Shown: piece after piece, positions 8,669-18,418 of the stretch
Position numbering within the stretch: position 1 is the first letter of the stretch
How the letters are laid out: every line of letters begins with the position of its first letter
NCBI GenBank assembly: GCA_000818945.1
Contig: KN805380.1
Coordinates: 327,112-391,111 of the forward strand
Origin: Schizochytrium sp. CCTCC M209059
Taxonomy: Eukaryota; Sar; Bigyra; Thraustochytrida; Thraustochytriidae
Reading direction: 5' to 3'
DNA: 64,000 nucleotides
Notes under the pieces: model-generated
Told to the model about the DNA's origin: nothing
The model's database searches: none
Seen by the model: the letters and a program-made list of their open reading frames with translations, nothing else
Translations under genes and position numbers: made by a program

Positions 8669-10801
8669 CTAACGCTGCCGCTGCGAGAAAGTGGCATTAA
8701 AGTCATTGTCAAAATGCTCAAAATCGCGGTATGCGCCACTGGTATCACACGATGCACTGCCAAGATCAATCAGACTGACACCGCCATCTTCTCGAATGGT
8801 AACGTTGCGGAGACCCATGTCACCATGAGTGATACCGGCATTGTGAAGTGCATCGATTGCAGCGTGCACGCGCTCCTTGACTTTCATGAGACCTTGTGCT
8901 TTGACAATGCGCTTGCCCTCAGTGGAATTGAGAGCGTGGCCTGCGTTTTGCGTCACGAGCACGGCGTTCATGCCTGCGCCATTGTCATACTTCCCCAGGT
9001 ACACCACAGTCGGGATGACTGTCCCCTGAAGCGCTCGCGCCGGCCCTTGGTACATGTCAACCTCGTTTTCGAAGTGATAAAGGGCGCTTTGATAGGATTC
9101 AAGGTTAGCCATTTCCATGTCATCTACCATGATAGACTTCGCGAAGCAGCCCGATATCTCATGGCCCGTCTCCAGGTTGGTAACGGTGGTTTCGCTGTAC
9201 CCGACACCATGTTTGAAAAGGACAGGCACGACCGAATCATTTGAGATTTTAAATGAGAGGACATTCTCGATGGCTTCCTCCCCTTGATTGGAATTGGCGG
9301 ACGACGCCGCACCGGTTCCGAGTCCGTTTTCGCCGTCCGTTCCGGCCTCTATCGAGTGAACCCGAGCATTTAAATCCTTGGGAAACCCCTTACTACATCT
9401 ACGAGTCTCCATAGCCGCCCTGATGTATTCAGGTCCAGCTTCATCGGGCGGATCCACAAGATCTCGCATTGCGAGCCAAATGAAAAGAACAGTTGCATGT
9501 GCGAGCGAAGCTGGGCCACAGCCGGGTATGGGCACCCGCGCAACATCACCCAGTCTCTCGTTGCCGACAGCGCACTCAAGACCTTGTTCAGCGCCTTCCT
9601 TGGTAAACGGTGAAAACCCATCGGAGTGATGAAGTATCATGGTTCCATTCGACTGCAACTCCAACTTGAGAAAGTACGTGAATGCCCAGTTGGAGATAAT
9701 GCCATATCGGCATCCACTGTTGACCATGTGACAGCAAATCTGGGCAATGGGGTCGCCCGCCGCTTTGTACGGAACGGATGTGTTCTGCCTCCGCCTCGGG
9801 TCGTATCGAGTGAACGTCGCATGATTCACGTTCCTTGGTGCTGCAAAGTCCTCGAGTGTTGACGGTCGGAATGTAGACTCAGTCTTCAACTCGACCACGC
9901 ATATAGTGACGTCACCTTGAAGAATGGAGAGATCTGGAGTTCGATGCGTGCCTGTTAGTTCATCAACCGTGTTCAAGTTTTTGCTCGAAACTTGAGAGTC
10001 TGAATCACACACGCTTCGATTAAGAGCTTCAGCTACAGCGTCGACCAAAGACTTAAAAGCTTCTTGGACAGGGGGTTCCGCATGTCCTTCTCTTTGACGT
10101 TTGGAGTAAGAAGCCAAGTCACTCACATCTACTCTGTCCACCACTTTGTTCTCCAAAAGTAGAAAGAAGTCTTGACATTCTTTCAGCGAGTATGTCAAGT
10201 CCTTACAAGACGCAAATTCCCAGCGTTGAACAGCATCCGGTCGGTAGAGGAGCGGAATTTGCGTCGTTTGCGTGGAATTGGAAGTGAATCGCGTCTTTGG
10301 ATCGTGCTGTAACCAACCTGACCAAAGACTAAGAAGATTCGCATCAGTATAGCGAGCTACAGCCCGTTGTTCGCCCTCTTCAGCCCGCACTCTGGCGGAT
10401 CTTTCTTCTTCTCTTTCTGCTTCAGCCTGCACTCTGGCGGATCTTTCTTTGGCTGTAGCTACAATCACTCCTTTCAGAGCGGTATCGATCCACCCGTCTC
10501 CATAGAAACTGATAAGCTTCATCATATCGGCGTGTATCTCGAGAATTACAGTCCTGCGTGACGAGCTGGCTGTAGCTACAATCACTCCTTTCAGAGCGGT
10601 ATCGATCCACCCGTCTCCATAGAAACTGATAAGCTTCATCATATCGGCGTGTATCTCGAGAATACTTCCGTGCTCTCCGCTGACGGCGAGCGCAACGATT
10701 TGCTCGATGTTGACAGAGCTCTCGAAGTTTGCTCTCAGTTGGTGGAGCTCGTCATCCTGCGCCGCATTAAGATCGCCCGCTTCGTCATCGACCTCAGACA
10801 T
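8669..10801 (-). CDS. Crinkler-like protein: PD-(D/E)xK nuclease-like domain plus protein kinase domain
   Basis: 710 residues. Residues 1-45 are acidic; 47-117 contain a 32-residue segment repeated exactly twice; 118-150 are a Glu/Arg coiled coil. Residues about 155-450 look like a restriction-endonuclease fold: the motif PD (289-290) is followed 14 residues later by ELK (304-306), then a helix with Gln354 and a strand RYGIISNW. Residues about 525-700 are kinase-like: Lys555 (FAKS), a Glu-bearing helix near 578-580, HGDMGLRN (Asp661, Asn666) and IDLGSAS (Asp679, in the DFG position). All catalytic positions appear intact. REase plus kinase is a known combination in Crinkler/CR-type proteins, which act on host or rival nuclei or behave as selfish-element weapons. 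The classical N-terminal LFLAK-type header and a signal peptide are absent. The gene is AT-richer than its neighbours and sits in the accessory island, suggesting mobility or transfer. Confidence 0.75.
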   Translation of the reverse strand: MSEVDDEAGDLNAAQDDELHQLRANFESSVNIEQIVALAVSGEHGSILEIHADMMKLISFYGDGWIDTALKGVIVATASSSRRTVILEIHADMMKLISFYGDGWIDTALKGVIVATAKERSARVQAEAEREEERSARVRAEEGEQRAVARYTDANLLSLWSGWLQHDPKTRFTSNSTQTTQIPLLYRPDAVQRWEFASCKDLTYSLKECQDFFLLLENKVVDRVDVSDLASYSKRQREGHAEPPVQEAFKSLVDAVAEALNRSVCDSDSQVSSKNLNTVDELTGTHRTPDLSILQGDVTICVVELKTESTFRPSTLEDFAAPRNVNHATFTRYDPRRRQNTSVPYKAAGDPIAQICCHMVNSGCRYGIISNWAFTYFLKLELQSNGTMILHHSDGFSPFTKEGAEQGLECAVGNERLGDVARVPIPGCGPASLAHATVLFIWLAMRDLVDPPDEAGPEYIRAAMETRRCSKGFPKDLNARVHSIEAGTDGENGLGTGAASSANSNQGEEAIENVLSFKISNDSVVPVLFKHGVGYSETTVTNLETGHEISGCFAKSIMVDDMEMANLESYQSALYHFENEVDMYQGPARALQGTVIPTVVYLGKYDNGAGMNAVLVTQNAGHALNSTEGKRIVKAQGLMKVKERVHAAIDALHNAGITHGDMGLRNVTIREDGGVSLIDLGSASCDTSGAYRDFEHFDNDFNATFSQRQR
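10450..10663. repeat. 97-bp perfect direct repeat inside the Crinkler-like gene
   Basis: Bases 10450-10546 and 10567-10663 are identical over 97 bp, separated by 20 bp. The period is 117 bp (39 codons), so the frame is kept and the protein repeats a 32-residue segment. Complete identity including third codon positions points to a very recent duplication, active gene conversion, or an assembly error. Confidence 0.92.
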
Positions 10802-10947
10802 GGCAGGGGACTCCGCGCGCAGCTGTGCCGCGCGCCCTCCCTACTTCCTGCTCCACCCGCTCCACCCCGCTCAGCCCGCTCAGCCCGCTCCGCCCGCTCC
10901 GCTCCGCCCAGCCTATTGGCTTTTTGTTGCTGTCAATGACATGAGAC

Positions 10948-11340
10948 TTAAAGAAGATAAGCTGGTGTAATCTTGCTCACTCTGCTATTGCTATTCTTTA
11001 GGACCGAGAATAGAAGAATAATAATTGCAACCAAGAACGGCGTAATGATGATGACGATGAACTGAACAGGTGTGATATATTCTACATGTTGTCTCATTGT
11101 AGGTGCATGAGTCGGTGCATTTGTAGACTCAACAGTATCAACACGCGTGACAAACAGTACCTCGTCAGAGTATCCAAATGAACGCATGTAGTTGAAGTCA
11201 AACAATGAATCGTATGCTTCTACGTACGTACGTATACGTACCTTAGCACTATTGTCGATATTGCTCCATTGTTTTGCTCGCTTTTGCTTTTCGGTTTGCA
11301 AAGTTGTTTTGCAGTTAGTGTAGCAAGGCTTGAGCAGCAC
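10948..11340 (-). pseudogene. Possible membrane-anchor fragment (C-terminal end of a type I membrane protein)
   Basis: A 130-residue frame whose last 50 residues look like the end of a surface protein: a Thr/Pro linker (TNAPTHAPT), one strong transmembrane helix rich in Ile, Val and Leu, then a short basic tail. The N-terminal half has no family resemblance and its start runs to within 31 bp of the TTL start on the other strand, so it is either a remnant or a last exon. It lies in the same AT-rich island. It could be unrelated random coding; confidence is low. Confidence 0.3.
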
Positions 11341-11370
11341 AGCGCGCGAGCGCTAGCACAATCGCAAGCA

Positions 11371-12636
11371 ATGTCAGCACCGACGGAGGCACCCGAGCCG
11401 CCGCTCTCAGCTCCGCGCTTCGAGCGTTGGACGTACTTTTGCCCACGGCACGAGTCAAGCTGGCTTGCCGAGGTCATCGCCGCGGACGAGCGCTTTACAC
11501 CCGCGCCTGCTGGGACACGCGCAGACTTTGCGTGGGTTCATACGCTCAACGAAACGGAGCTAGCCGACTTTCGCGGCGCACGCGTACGAGGGGGCAATGG
11601 CGTCTCCGGTGTTGAGGTGCTAGAGGACAAGTTCAAGTTCGCCCTCCTCACGCAACGTGACCAATGCAAAGATGCGAATCTTGAAAGCTATGCGTGCGAA
11701 AGCATTGCGCAACTTGCACGCGTTTGCGCTGCAGTCTTTGCGGATGAAAACGGCAAGGCAGAAACCGGCACCTGGATCGTCAAAGACGCCCGAGCTAATT
11801 GTGGCGACGGCCTCTTCGTTGTAATGAGCCATAATTGGCGCGACGTTATTGCGAGCCTCACCTCAGAGCTGAAAACCGCAACAGCTGGTCGCGTGCCGCC
11901 CTCATTCGTGCTGCAAAAGTACATTGAGGAGCCTGAGCTCTGGAACGGCAAATTCAAATATCACTGTCGCTTGTTCCTCGTGCTTCGCGCTGACGGCGCT
12001 GCCTTTTTGCACTCGCACGCGCTTGCGCACGTTGCCAACAAAGCTTATACGCTGGATGCTGACCAAGTAGCAGACCCGCAAGTGCACCTTTCCAATGTCT
12101 CCAAAAATCACAGCGACGCCGACCTCTTTCACGGTTGTCCAATTATTGCCCTTGAGGAATTCTTTGGTTCGGATCGTCTCGAGGCTGTATGTACACTCTT
12201 TGCAAATGTATTTATGGCAGCCCGCCCATTCATGGAGCATCAGCAGGCTGCCAGCGACTTTTGTCTCATTGGTGCTGATCTCATGTTTGAGACTTCGGGC
12301 GCGCCCCGTCTCTTGGAGTGCAACATCCCACCGGGAATTGGAAATTATGACAGCCATGTACCTGCAGATCAGTACGCCTTTACAAACGCTCTCTTTTCGA
12401 CCTTGCTCGACATTTTTGTCCTTCCGGCGCTTTCTGGGCAAGCACAGTCACCATCGCCCCCCTCGGAGACCGAGACGAGCACGAGACAGTCCTGGCTGCA
12501 AGTGTGCGAGCCGCGTTCTGCCTTTATGCCACAAGACGCCGAGCGTCGCGGCTTCAATGCGCTTTCGTGGAAAGTTTATCAACGTCGAGCTCTCAAGGGT
12601 CCAGCGAATCGCCCTGCGCAACCACTGCAAACTTAG
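11371..12636 (+). CDS. Tubulin-tyrosine-ligase-like (TTLL) ATP-grasp protein
   Basis: 421 residues from the ATG at 11371; the open frame begins earlier at 11269 but has no better start. ATP-grasp features in order: a WIVKDARANCGDGLFVV strand-loop (nucleotide-binding Lys and Gly-rich loop, about residue 130), VLQKYIEEPELWNGKFKYHCR (about 180-200, matching the TTL pattern Q-x-Y-I-x-x-P-x-L-x-x-x-K-F-D-x-R), and LLECNIPPG (metal-binding Glu and Asn, about 345). This is the layout of enzymes that add amino acids to tubulin or other proteins. Asp of the usual KFDLR is Tyr here, so substrate and activity are uncertain. The C-terminal about 60 residues are a Ser/Thr-rich extension. Glycylase, glutamylase and tyrosine ligase types cannot be separated by eye. 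Confidence 0.85.
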   Translation: MSAPTEAPEPPLSAPRFERWTYFCPRHESSWLAEVIAADERFTPAPAGTRADFAWVHTLNETELADFRGARVRGGNGVSGVEVLEDKFKFALLTQRDQCKDANLESYACESIAQLARVCAAVFADENGKAETGTWIVKDARANCGDGLFVVMSHNWRDVIASLTSELKTATAGRVPPSFVLQKYIEEPELWNGKFKYHCRLFLVLRADGAAFLHSHALAHVANKAYTLDADQVADPQVHLSNVSKNHSDADLFHGCPIIALEEFFGSDRLEAVCTLFANVFMAARPFMEHQQAASDFCLIGADLMFETSGAPRLLECNIPPGIGNYDSHVPADQYAFTNALFSTLLDIFVLPALSGQAQSPSPPSETETSTRQSWLQVCEPRSAFMPQDAERRGFNALSWKVYQRRALKGPANRPAQPLQT

Positions 12637-13104
12637 GAGCAACAGCAACCGTCAGCAACGTGAGGCGGCGAATGGACAAAGCCAACATGCCGGGCCTGTT
12701 TGCGCAGTCGTTTCGCTGTAAGCTTTTTACGCGACAACCTTAATCCTTTGTAAATCTTCTCTGTTACACTCTTATCACTTTCGCTTTTCTCTCTCCGCGC
12801 GAAAGGCTTGAGATATGATATTCCTTTCTCGAAGCTCGACAACGACGCAGCATCAAGTCTGACAGTAAAATTGGACCTTCTTCTCTCTGCTTTCAAACAA
12901 TCTAAACAAGCAAGCTCACGCTCATGCTAGCATTTGCTAGTCTTTTGCGCGCGCATGATGTTGAATTACGTCCAAGACGTTCAAGAGCGTAGTTGCTGCT
13001 GCGGCATTGTATGTTTGTGAACGGACCCCAAAAGATATGAAGCCGAGCCTCTTCAGTCGCCGCGTGCAGACCCAAGTCGAGGAAAGGAGCCCCAGGCCCA
13101 AAGA
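12637..13104. other. Intergenic region, no gene seen
   Basis: 468 bp holding the 3' flank of the TTL gene and the leader of the CorA gene. Composition shifts from AT-richer to GC-rich towards 13100. No repeat or RNA gene recognised. Confidence 0.4.
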
Positions 13105-15510
13105 ATGGCCGGAGAGCCCGGCAACGAAGGCCTCGCGCGCGTGAGCGAGGGCCAGGCAATGGTGCCCGGCGACGCGCACCAGCAAGGTGCTCGCGGACCC
13201 CGCGGCGACGACAACGCCGAGCGCAGGGCTGAGAGCGACAATGCTGCCGGTGGCGTGGGCACCGGCTACCACGAGGCAGGGCGGTCGACGCAGGCCCTGA
13301 GCGGTGGCGGCAGGCCGGGCGGCGACAATGGCGGCGACAGCGATGGACAGCGGGGGCGGCTGTTCCGCCAAATGAGCACGGGGACAGGTTTCCAAGTTTT
13401 CGATGAAGATGTCCCAATGTTGGATATCGAAGGCAGACCGATGAATTCGAGGACACCGCCTCCCGGGGGCAGCAGTGGAGCCTACGGTAGCGGACGTGCA
13501 TCAAATGATGGGGGAGGCGTGTCCGCGCCCATTTCAATGCTCCCTCAACCGTCGCCCACGGCTTCGCTCGACGGTAGGAGGCCGACGATGGGCGCTCAGT
13601 CGTACTACAAGCCGCATAGTTTTGACGAAAGAGCCGGCTTGCACATGCATCGCCGCGACGACGACGAGACTACGGCCTATAGCGACTACGAGGCACCTTT
13701 ACGCACCCGTAGCGGCCTCGGTCAGCGCTCAACGTCGTTTTCATTGAATCAAGAATTCGATGACGAGCGACTGGACCAAGATCTTTCGCATGTGCACATG
13801 GCCGAGCTCATTGTTGGTGTTGTCGCCAATTTGAATGACGAAACCGATCTCTCCGTCGATCATCCTGAAGAGGGTCAGCACGAGGACTCGAGCATTTTCG
13901 AGAGTTTCTTTGATTTGACGCACGCGCGCCTGCAGCACATTTTTCGGGCCTTTGATGAGCTGAGCAAAGGCAAGGAGGCCGGCATTGTAGACTATCGGAA
14001 CTTTCGCAAAAGTCTGCGCGACGCTGGTCTTGATATTCGCGACGAGGCCTCATTCAGAAAGCTTGTACAAAAAGTGGATCTCGATCTCGACGGCGGCATT
14101 ACCTTTGCCGAATTTGAGACTGTTGTGCAAAGCCTCAAGCTCGCCCATGTGCTCAAGAGCAGTCGATTTCAGTGGCAGCAGCCTTTCCGCTGCATCAACT
14201 ACAACCCCAAACGCGCCGAGGAGGAGCGTGTCAATTCATCTCGCGTCAAAACCTTCATGTACAATCCACGCCCGAGCTGGGCCACCCATCGTTGGATCGA
14301 GCTCGTTGCCCCGTGCACGTTTCATCTCAAGTGCTTGGCCATCAAGCACCGCCTGCACCCCCTTGCCCTCGAAGATTGTCTCAAGGACTCGGCACGCAGC
14401 CGCGCCAAGCTCGACCGCTACGATACCCACGTGCTTGTGTGTTTTCCAGTCATGACTCTCGTTTACGACGGTGTAAACGACGAGCCGACTTCTGCGACAG
14501 GTAACCCCGACCCAGTTTCGCGCTCTCGCTCGACGAGCTCGTTGAATCGATCACGGTCGGGATCTTGGCTCAAGTCCCGCTGGTCTTGGAACGGCCCACG
14601 TGACAGTACAGCCGAGCCCCTAATCCAGCGGCAGCGCTCTCATGACGAGGGCTCGCGGTCGTATGCAGCAGTGCGTGCAGGGGAACCCAAGTACTCGCGC
14701 AAGGGAAACCAAAACCGCTTTCGCATTGGCAGCTTTGATCAAGAAATGGACGACGGAATCCATGTCGAAGTGCCCCGCGTCGTGAAGCACAATGCATACA
14801 TTTTTCTCTCTCGCCCCGACCTGACGACGACTATCACGGTCATCAACGAAGCGTGCTCGGACTTGGACGTCTTCCGTCGCGTTCGCCGAGAGCTTGAGGT
14901 GAGCTACTCGCGTCTGCGGACCCATGATGGCATGTACCTCTTGTACTCGCTGATTGACTGTCTGGCAGACTCGATCGTGCCGATCGTGCACACGCTGGAG
15001 AAAATCCTTGCGCAGCTTTCGGCACAGGTGCGCGACGAGCGTCACAACGTGGTGACGGGCGAGGGCGAGCAGCGTTTCTCGCAAGCCTATCACGATATGA
15101 TTCGGGAGCTGCAGAATCTAAAGCGTTGGATGATTCCTGCGCAACGCGTCGTATCCAACCTGATTGCTGAAGAGGAGCTCATCGAGTCTGACTGCAAAAT
15201 ATATCTTCGCGACGTGCATGATCATTTGGAGCAGATCACAGACGACATCAACTCAATCTTGGGTGGATTGCATACACTGAAAGACGAGCACGATCACCAG
15301 ATCGAGGTGCGCATGAGTGGGACCATGAACGCTCTCACCATCGTTGCCACTGCAAGTCTGCCCGGTCAATTTCTTGCCAGTGTCTTTGGTATGAACTTTG
15401 ACTCGATGGAGGAGCTGCATTGGAAATATGGCTATCTCATGTTTTGGTGTTTGACCATTGCGTCATGGTCAATGCTCTTTTTCTACTTTCGCTATAAGGG
15501 CTATGTATAG
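13105..15510 (+). CDS. CorA-family Mg2+ transporter with EF-hand domain
   Basis: 801 residues. The N-terminal about 220 residues are disordered, Gly/Arg/Ser-rich. An EF-hand pair follows (about 270-345); the second loop DLDLDGGITFAEF fits calcium-binding consensus, the first is irregular. Residues about 370-770 are the CorA cytosolic domain with long helices, interrupted by a Ser/Arg-rich insert near 465-550. The family signature GMN appears in VFGMNF at the end of the pore helix (about 765), and two transmembrane helices close the protein, as in CorA/Alr1/Mrs2. The coupling to an EF-hand suggests gating or regulation by calcium, as an inference. Location is probably plasma or vacuolar membrane; no mitochondrial presequence is seen. 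Confidence 0.9.
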   Translation: MAGEPGNEGLARVSEGQAMVPGDAHQQGARGPRGDDNAERRAESDNAAGGVGTGYHEAGRSTQALSGGGRPGGDNGGDSDGQRGRLFRQMSTGTGFQVFDEDVPMLDIEGRPMNSRTPPPGGSSGAYGSGRASNDGGGVSAPISMLPQPSPTASLDGRRPTMGAQSYYKPHSFDERAGLHMHRRDDDETTAYSDYEAPLRTRSGLGQRSTSFSLNQEFDDERLDQDLSHVHMAELIVGVVANLNDETDLSVDHPEEGQHEDSSIFESFFDLTHARLQHIFRAFDELSKGKEAGIVDYRNFRKSLRDAGLDIRDEASFRKLVQKVDLDLDGGITFAEFETVVQSLKLAHVLKSSRFQWQQPFRCINYNPKRAEEERVNSSRVKTFMYNPRPSWATHRWIELVAPCTFHLKCLAIKHRLHPLALEDCLKDSARSRAKLDRYDTHVLVCFPVMTLVYDGVNDEPTSATGNPDPVSRSRSTSSLNRSRSGSWLKSRWSWNGPRDSTAEPLIQRQRSHDEGSRSYAAVRAGEPKYSRKGNQNRFRIGSFDQEMDDGIHVEVPRVVKHNAYIFLSRPDLTTTITVINEACSDLDVFRRVRRELEVSYSRLRTHDGMYLLYSLIDCLADSIVPIVHTLEKILAQLSAQVRDERHNVVTGEGEQRFSQAYHDMIRELQNLKRWMIPAQRVVSNLIAEEELIESDCKIYLRDVHDHLEQITDDINSILGGLHTLKDEHDHQIEVRMSGTMNALTIVATASLPGQFLASVFGMNFDSMEELHWKYGYLMFWCLTIASWSMLFFYFRYKGYV

Positions 15511-15777
15511 GTGAGGCTGCTAAAATTGTTCTTGACCTAAGAAACTCAAACATTTTATTGCGCAGTGTGACAACCCAGGATGTGAAAAGGGTAGCAGCAA
15601 ATTTCATGCTGCGACAGACGCCTTGGGGGTTACACAAAAAACGGCAAAAATCCAAAATTCAAATCGCCTTTTGAGCACAGAACCTTTTTGACTATTGAGC
15701 GGGGAAACCTTTAAAGGAACAACGCGCGCTGCGGAGCTCATCTTGCGGTGAGCTGGTCGCATTAGTCTCAGTATGCG

Positions 15778-17454
15778 TTACTGCCCAGGCACCAGCGCCC
15801 TCTGGAAAGCAGGACTAAGGGTAGCCAGGCGACCGTGACATTCGATGGGCCGAGGGCGTTCGCGTGGATCGTGTCGAAGCATCTGCTCTGTTTCACGCAA
15901 CAGGGCAGCGCCAAAGTCGTCGCCAAACGAGTGCTGAAAGTGAGGAAGATACTTTTCGGACTCCTCGCGTATCGATTGGCCAAGCTCGAAACTCGTGAGA
16001 TAGTCATCGGGCAGCCCGATGCCAGTCTTGGACTCAAAGGCAGCCTTGACATCGTCCTTGTTGATGTGGGGTATATCGATGCCAAGGGCCATCGACACCG
16101 TAATGATGCCCATCATGTAGAGGTCATAGCTTGAAATATGCACGCGGGTAGGGTCCTGAAAGCAGCTCTCGGGCGGCCTTCGACCAACCCACTTGGGTTT
16201 GGGCACGAGCTTTTGCGTATCATACCAAAAGGCAACAAGTGAGTCTTTGATGGGATCGTCACTGGTGCTGACCGCCTCGCCGAGCTCATGCACGGTGAGC
16301 GGACTGCGCAGTCCGGAGCCATCAGACATGCGTCCAATGTCGATGGACAGTCCAAAGTCGCTCCAGCGTGACATTGCGTGCGGATTGTTCGCCAAGTCAA
16401 GATGGTAGTCAATGAGAACGTTGTCAGGCTTGACGTCACGCATGATGACCCCCTGCTGGGAAATGTAGTCCATGCCGCGCAAAAGCTGTAGAACTGTGAG
16501 CTGAGCGATGCCTTGGTTTGCCGTGTCTCCAATTTCAAAGAATTGATGTTCAATGTATTCAGCAAGATCCACACCATAGGGGGAAGGCGTGACGCGACGC
16601 AAGAGTAGCCAAAGTCGCTCGGAAGACTCATCGAGGCGATCAAGATAAGTGACGCAGGTCTGGTCCTTGTCGTTCTCGGCGAGCTTGCTTGCGATGCGAT
16701 ACTCATTGATAGCGCTTGAGCGCTGCGTGGGTTCAATCTGCTTGAGCACGAGCTGGCGCTCGAGCTGCGTCGAGATTGCCCCTCTCAAGCGCTGTCGAAG
16801 TCCTTGGAGTCGGCTGTCTGTTCGTTCCGCTGTCGTCGTGGCCTCGGCATTTTGCATGGCGCTATGGAGAATGTTGGCCATCCGATTAGAGCCGGACTCT
16901 TCATCGACGCGAATGGCCGAGTAGACGACGCCGGCGGACCCGCGGTTCAGGAATTGGACGGGCTTGTAAAGTCTCCCGGTACTTTGCCCACGCAGAACTA
17001 CCCGTGGTACCTGCTTGGAGGCCTTTTTGTCGCGCGACGGAGACGCGGCGCGTTTGCTGCCTTTACTCTTGGGGAGACTTCGGCAAAGGTAGCTCTCTGC
17101 AATCTCGCACATTGCTCGGGCCAGGGCGGGGATGTTCGCGAGGAGGATTTGGCGAAGTTCGTCCCCGATACGAGTATCCGCACGGACAGCTTCTACGAGA
17201 GACCGACCACACAGCATGGCCTCTGCTAGCGTAGCGAAGCATGGGCCGATCTCGTACAGGCGCTCCCAGTTGTGTGCTTCGAGCTTGGTCTGGTACTTGG
17301 CGTCGACGAGTTGCAGCAGGATGTCCTTGTCGGAGAAGTGCTCAGATTTGAACACGTGCCGGTTCACGAGAAGGCGTGGGCTATGAAAGCGCGCGCGCGC
17401 GCTCAGCAGCGCGGCCACTGCCACGACGGCAAATGTCCCCGCTGCGTCTGCCAT
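15778..17454 (-). CDS. Divergent Ser/Thr protein kinase
   Basis: 558 residues. A hydrophobic stretch at residues 7-20 may be a signal anchor. Residues 30-150 are an unrecognised helical domain. The kinase domain starts near 160: glycine loop NRGSAGVVYSA (170-180), then a long insert, the ATP lysine in LVLKQIE (Lys238), a helix-C Glu near 251, catalytic RDVKPDN (Asp340, Asn345) and SDFGLS (Asp366). The activation segment is unusually long. Substrate-binding motifs are hard to place, so the kinase family is unknown; the His of HRD is Met (IMRD). A TAGGCCTA palindrome lies 133 bp upstream of the start. Neighbours give no functional hint. Confidence 0.8.
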   Translation of the reverse strand: MADAAGTFAVVAVAALLSARARFHSPRLLVNRHVFKSEHFSDKDILLQLVDAKYQTKLEAHNWERLYEIGPCFATLAEAMLCGRSLVEAVRADTRIGDELRQILLANIPALARAMCEIAESYLCRSLPKSKGSKRAASPSRDKKASKQVPRVVLRGQSTGRLYKPVQFLNRGSAGVVYSAIRVDEESGSNRMANILHSAMQNAEATTTAERTDSRLQGLRQRLRGAISTQLERQLVLKQIEPTQRSSAINEYRIASKLAENDKDQTCVTYLDRLDESSERLWLLLRRVTPSPYGVDLAEYIEHQFFEIGDTANQGIAQLTVLQLLRGMDYISQQGVIMRDVKPDNVLIDYHLDLANNPHAMSRWSDFGLSIDIGRMSDGSGLRSPLTVHELGEAVSTSDDPIKDSLVAFWYDTQKLVPKPKWVGRRPPESCFQDPTRVHISSYDLYMMGIITVSMALGIDIPHINKDDVKAAFESKTGIGLPDDYLTSFELGQSIREESEKYLPHFQHSFGDDFGAALLRETEQMLRHDPRERPRPIECHGRLATLSPAFQRALVPGQ

Positions 17455-17586
17455 TCTTTCTTTCTCTCACTCTCTCTCGAGCTTGGCTAACCTCGCGTCT
17501 AAAAGGAAAAGGAGAATTCGGGCTTTGTGCGCGCGTGTGTCAGAAGTTAAGAAGTTCGTAGTATCTTTCACATAGGCCTTCGAAAA

Positions 17587-17594
17587 TAGGCCTA
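17587..17594. promoter_or_regulatory. TAGGCCTA palindrome upstream of the kinase gene
   Basis: Exact 8-bp palindrome 133 bp upstream of the kinase start codon, preceded by a partial copy (TAGGCCTT) at about 17573. Part of the recurrent intergenic motif; a regulatory role is inferred. Confidence 0.35.
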
Positions 17595-17880
17595 GAACAA
17601 CTACTACCAAGGCGGTGTCGCTCTTGTTGCCACTGTCAAGCCGAAACTGCTCTGTCTTCTCAATGCATGATTTCAGGTTAAGACGAGCGAGCTAGGCCCA
17701 TGTCGAAACAATTACTACGTAGTGATCGGGAAAGTCGGATAGCCTCTTATCTCGCAAGATTCAACATCAAGTTTGGTATTATTCTTTTGGCCCAGCAGCA
17801 AGAGTTTTTACGTTTGTTAGCTTGGGGTAGCCTTTGTTAGCTTTGGCTTTTTCATTGTTGAGTAGTTCCAGACAATCAGG

Positions 17881-18038
17881 TCTTCAGGCTTTTCCGACGT
17901 GGATACTTTCTGGCCTTTCTTTGACAGACCTTCAGACCTTTTTGACTGAGGTATTTCAGGCAACCACGTCTTCAGGCTTTTCCAACGTGGATACTTTCAG
18001 GCCTTTCTTTGACAGACCTTCAGACCTTTCTGACTGAG
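17881..18038. repeat. Two-copy direct repeat, 88-bp period
   Basis: Segments 17881-17950 and 17969-18038 are about 95 percent identical by eye (TCTTCAGGCTTTTCC core, followed by TTTGACAGACC). Shorter variants of CTTTTTGA-CAGAC continue on either side, so a small degenerate satellite is likely. Non-coding. Confidence 0.85.
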
Positions 18039-18418
18039 TTTCAAGACCGTTTCGATGGACTTTTTTTTTTTTTTTCAGACCTCTTTGATAGGCTTTCTTG
18101 CGGATGGGCAAGGGGAAACTTGAAATGAAGTCGCAGCGTAGAAAATAACTCAAGTCCTCTTCGCGTCAATCAAGGAAACAACTCATACGTATGTATATCG
18201 ACTAGCCAAATGCAGTTTTTGTGCAACTCAAGCGAGCCATGATCACAATTCTAAGGTCCAAAGGCATGTGCTTTGACTGGTGAGAAGAGGACGAGTTGCT
18301 CTTGCAGTGCGTCGCGCGACATGACACGACATGACATCAGATGCGATAGCCTGACTGATCAAGAAAAGAGTTAAAAAACAAATGAAGAGGAAAGAGAAGA
18401 GCAAATGCAAAAGACAAT

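Larger units (their letters stand above)
17455..18418. other. Intergenic region with duplicated segment
   Basis: About 960 bp, AT-richer than flanking genes. It contains a TAGGCCTA palindrome at 17587, a two-copy 88-bp repeat, a T17 run near 18060-18076, and the 3' flank of eL15. No gene seen. Confidence 0.5.
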
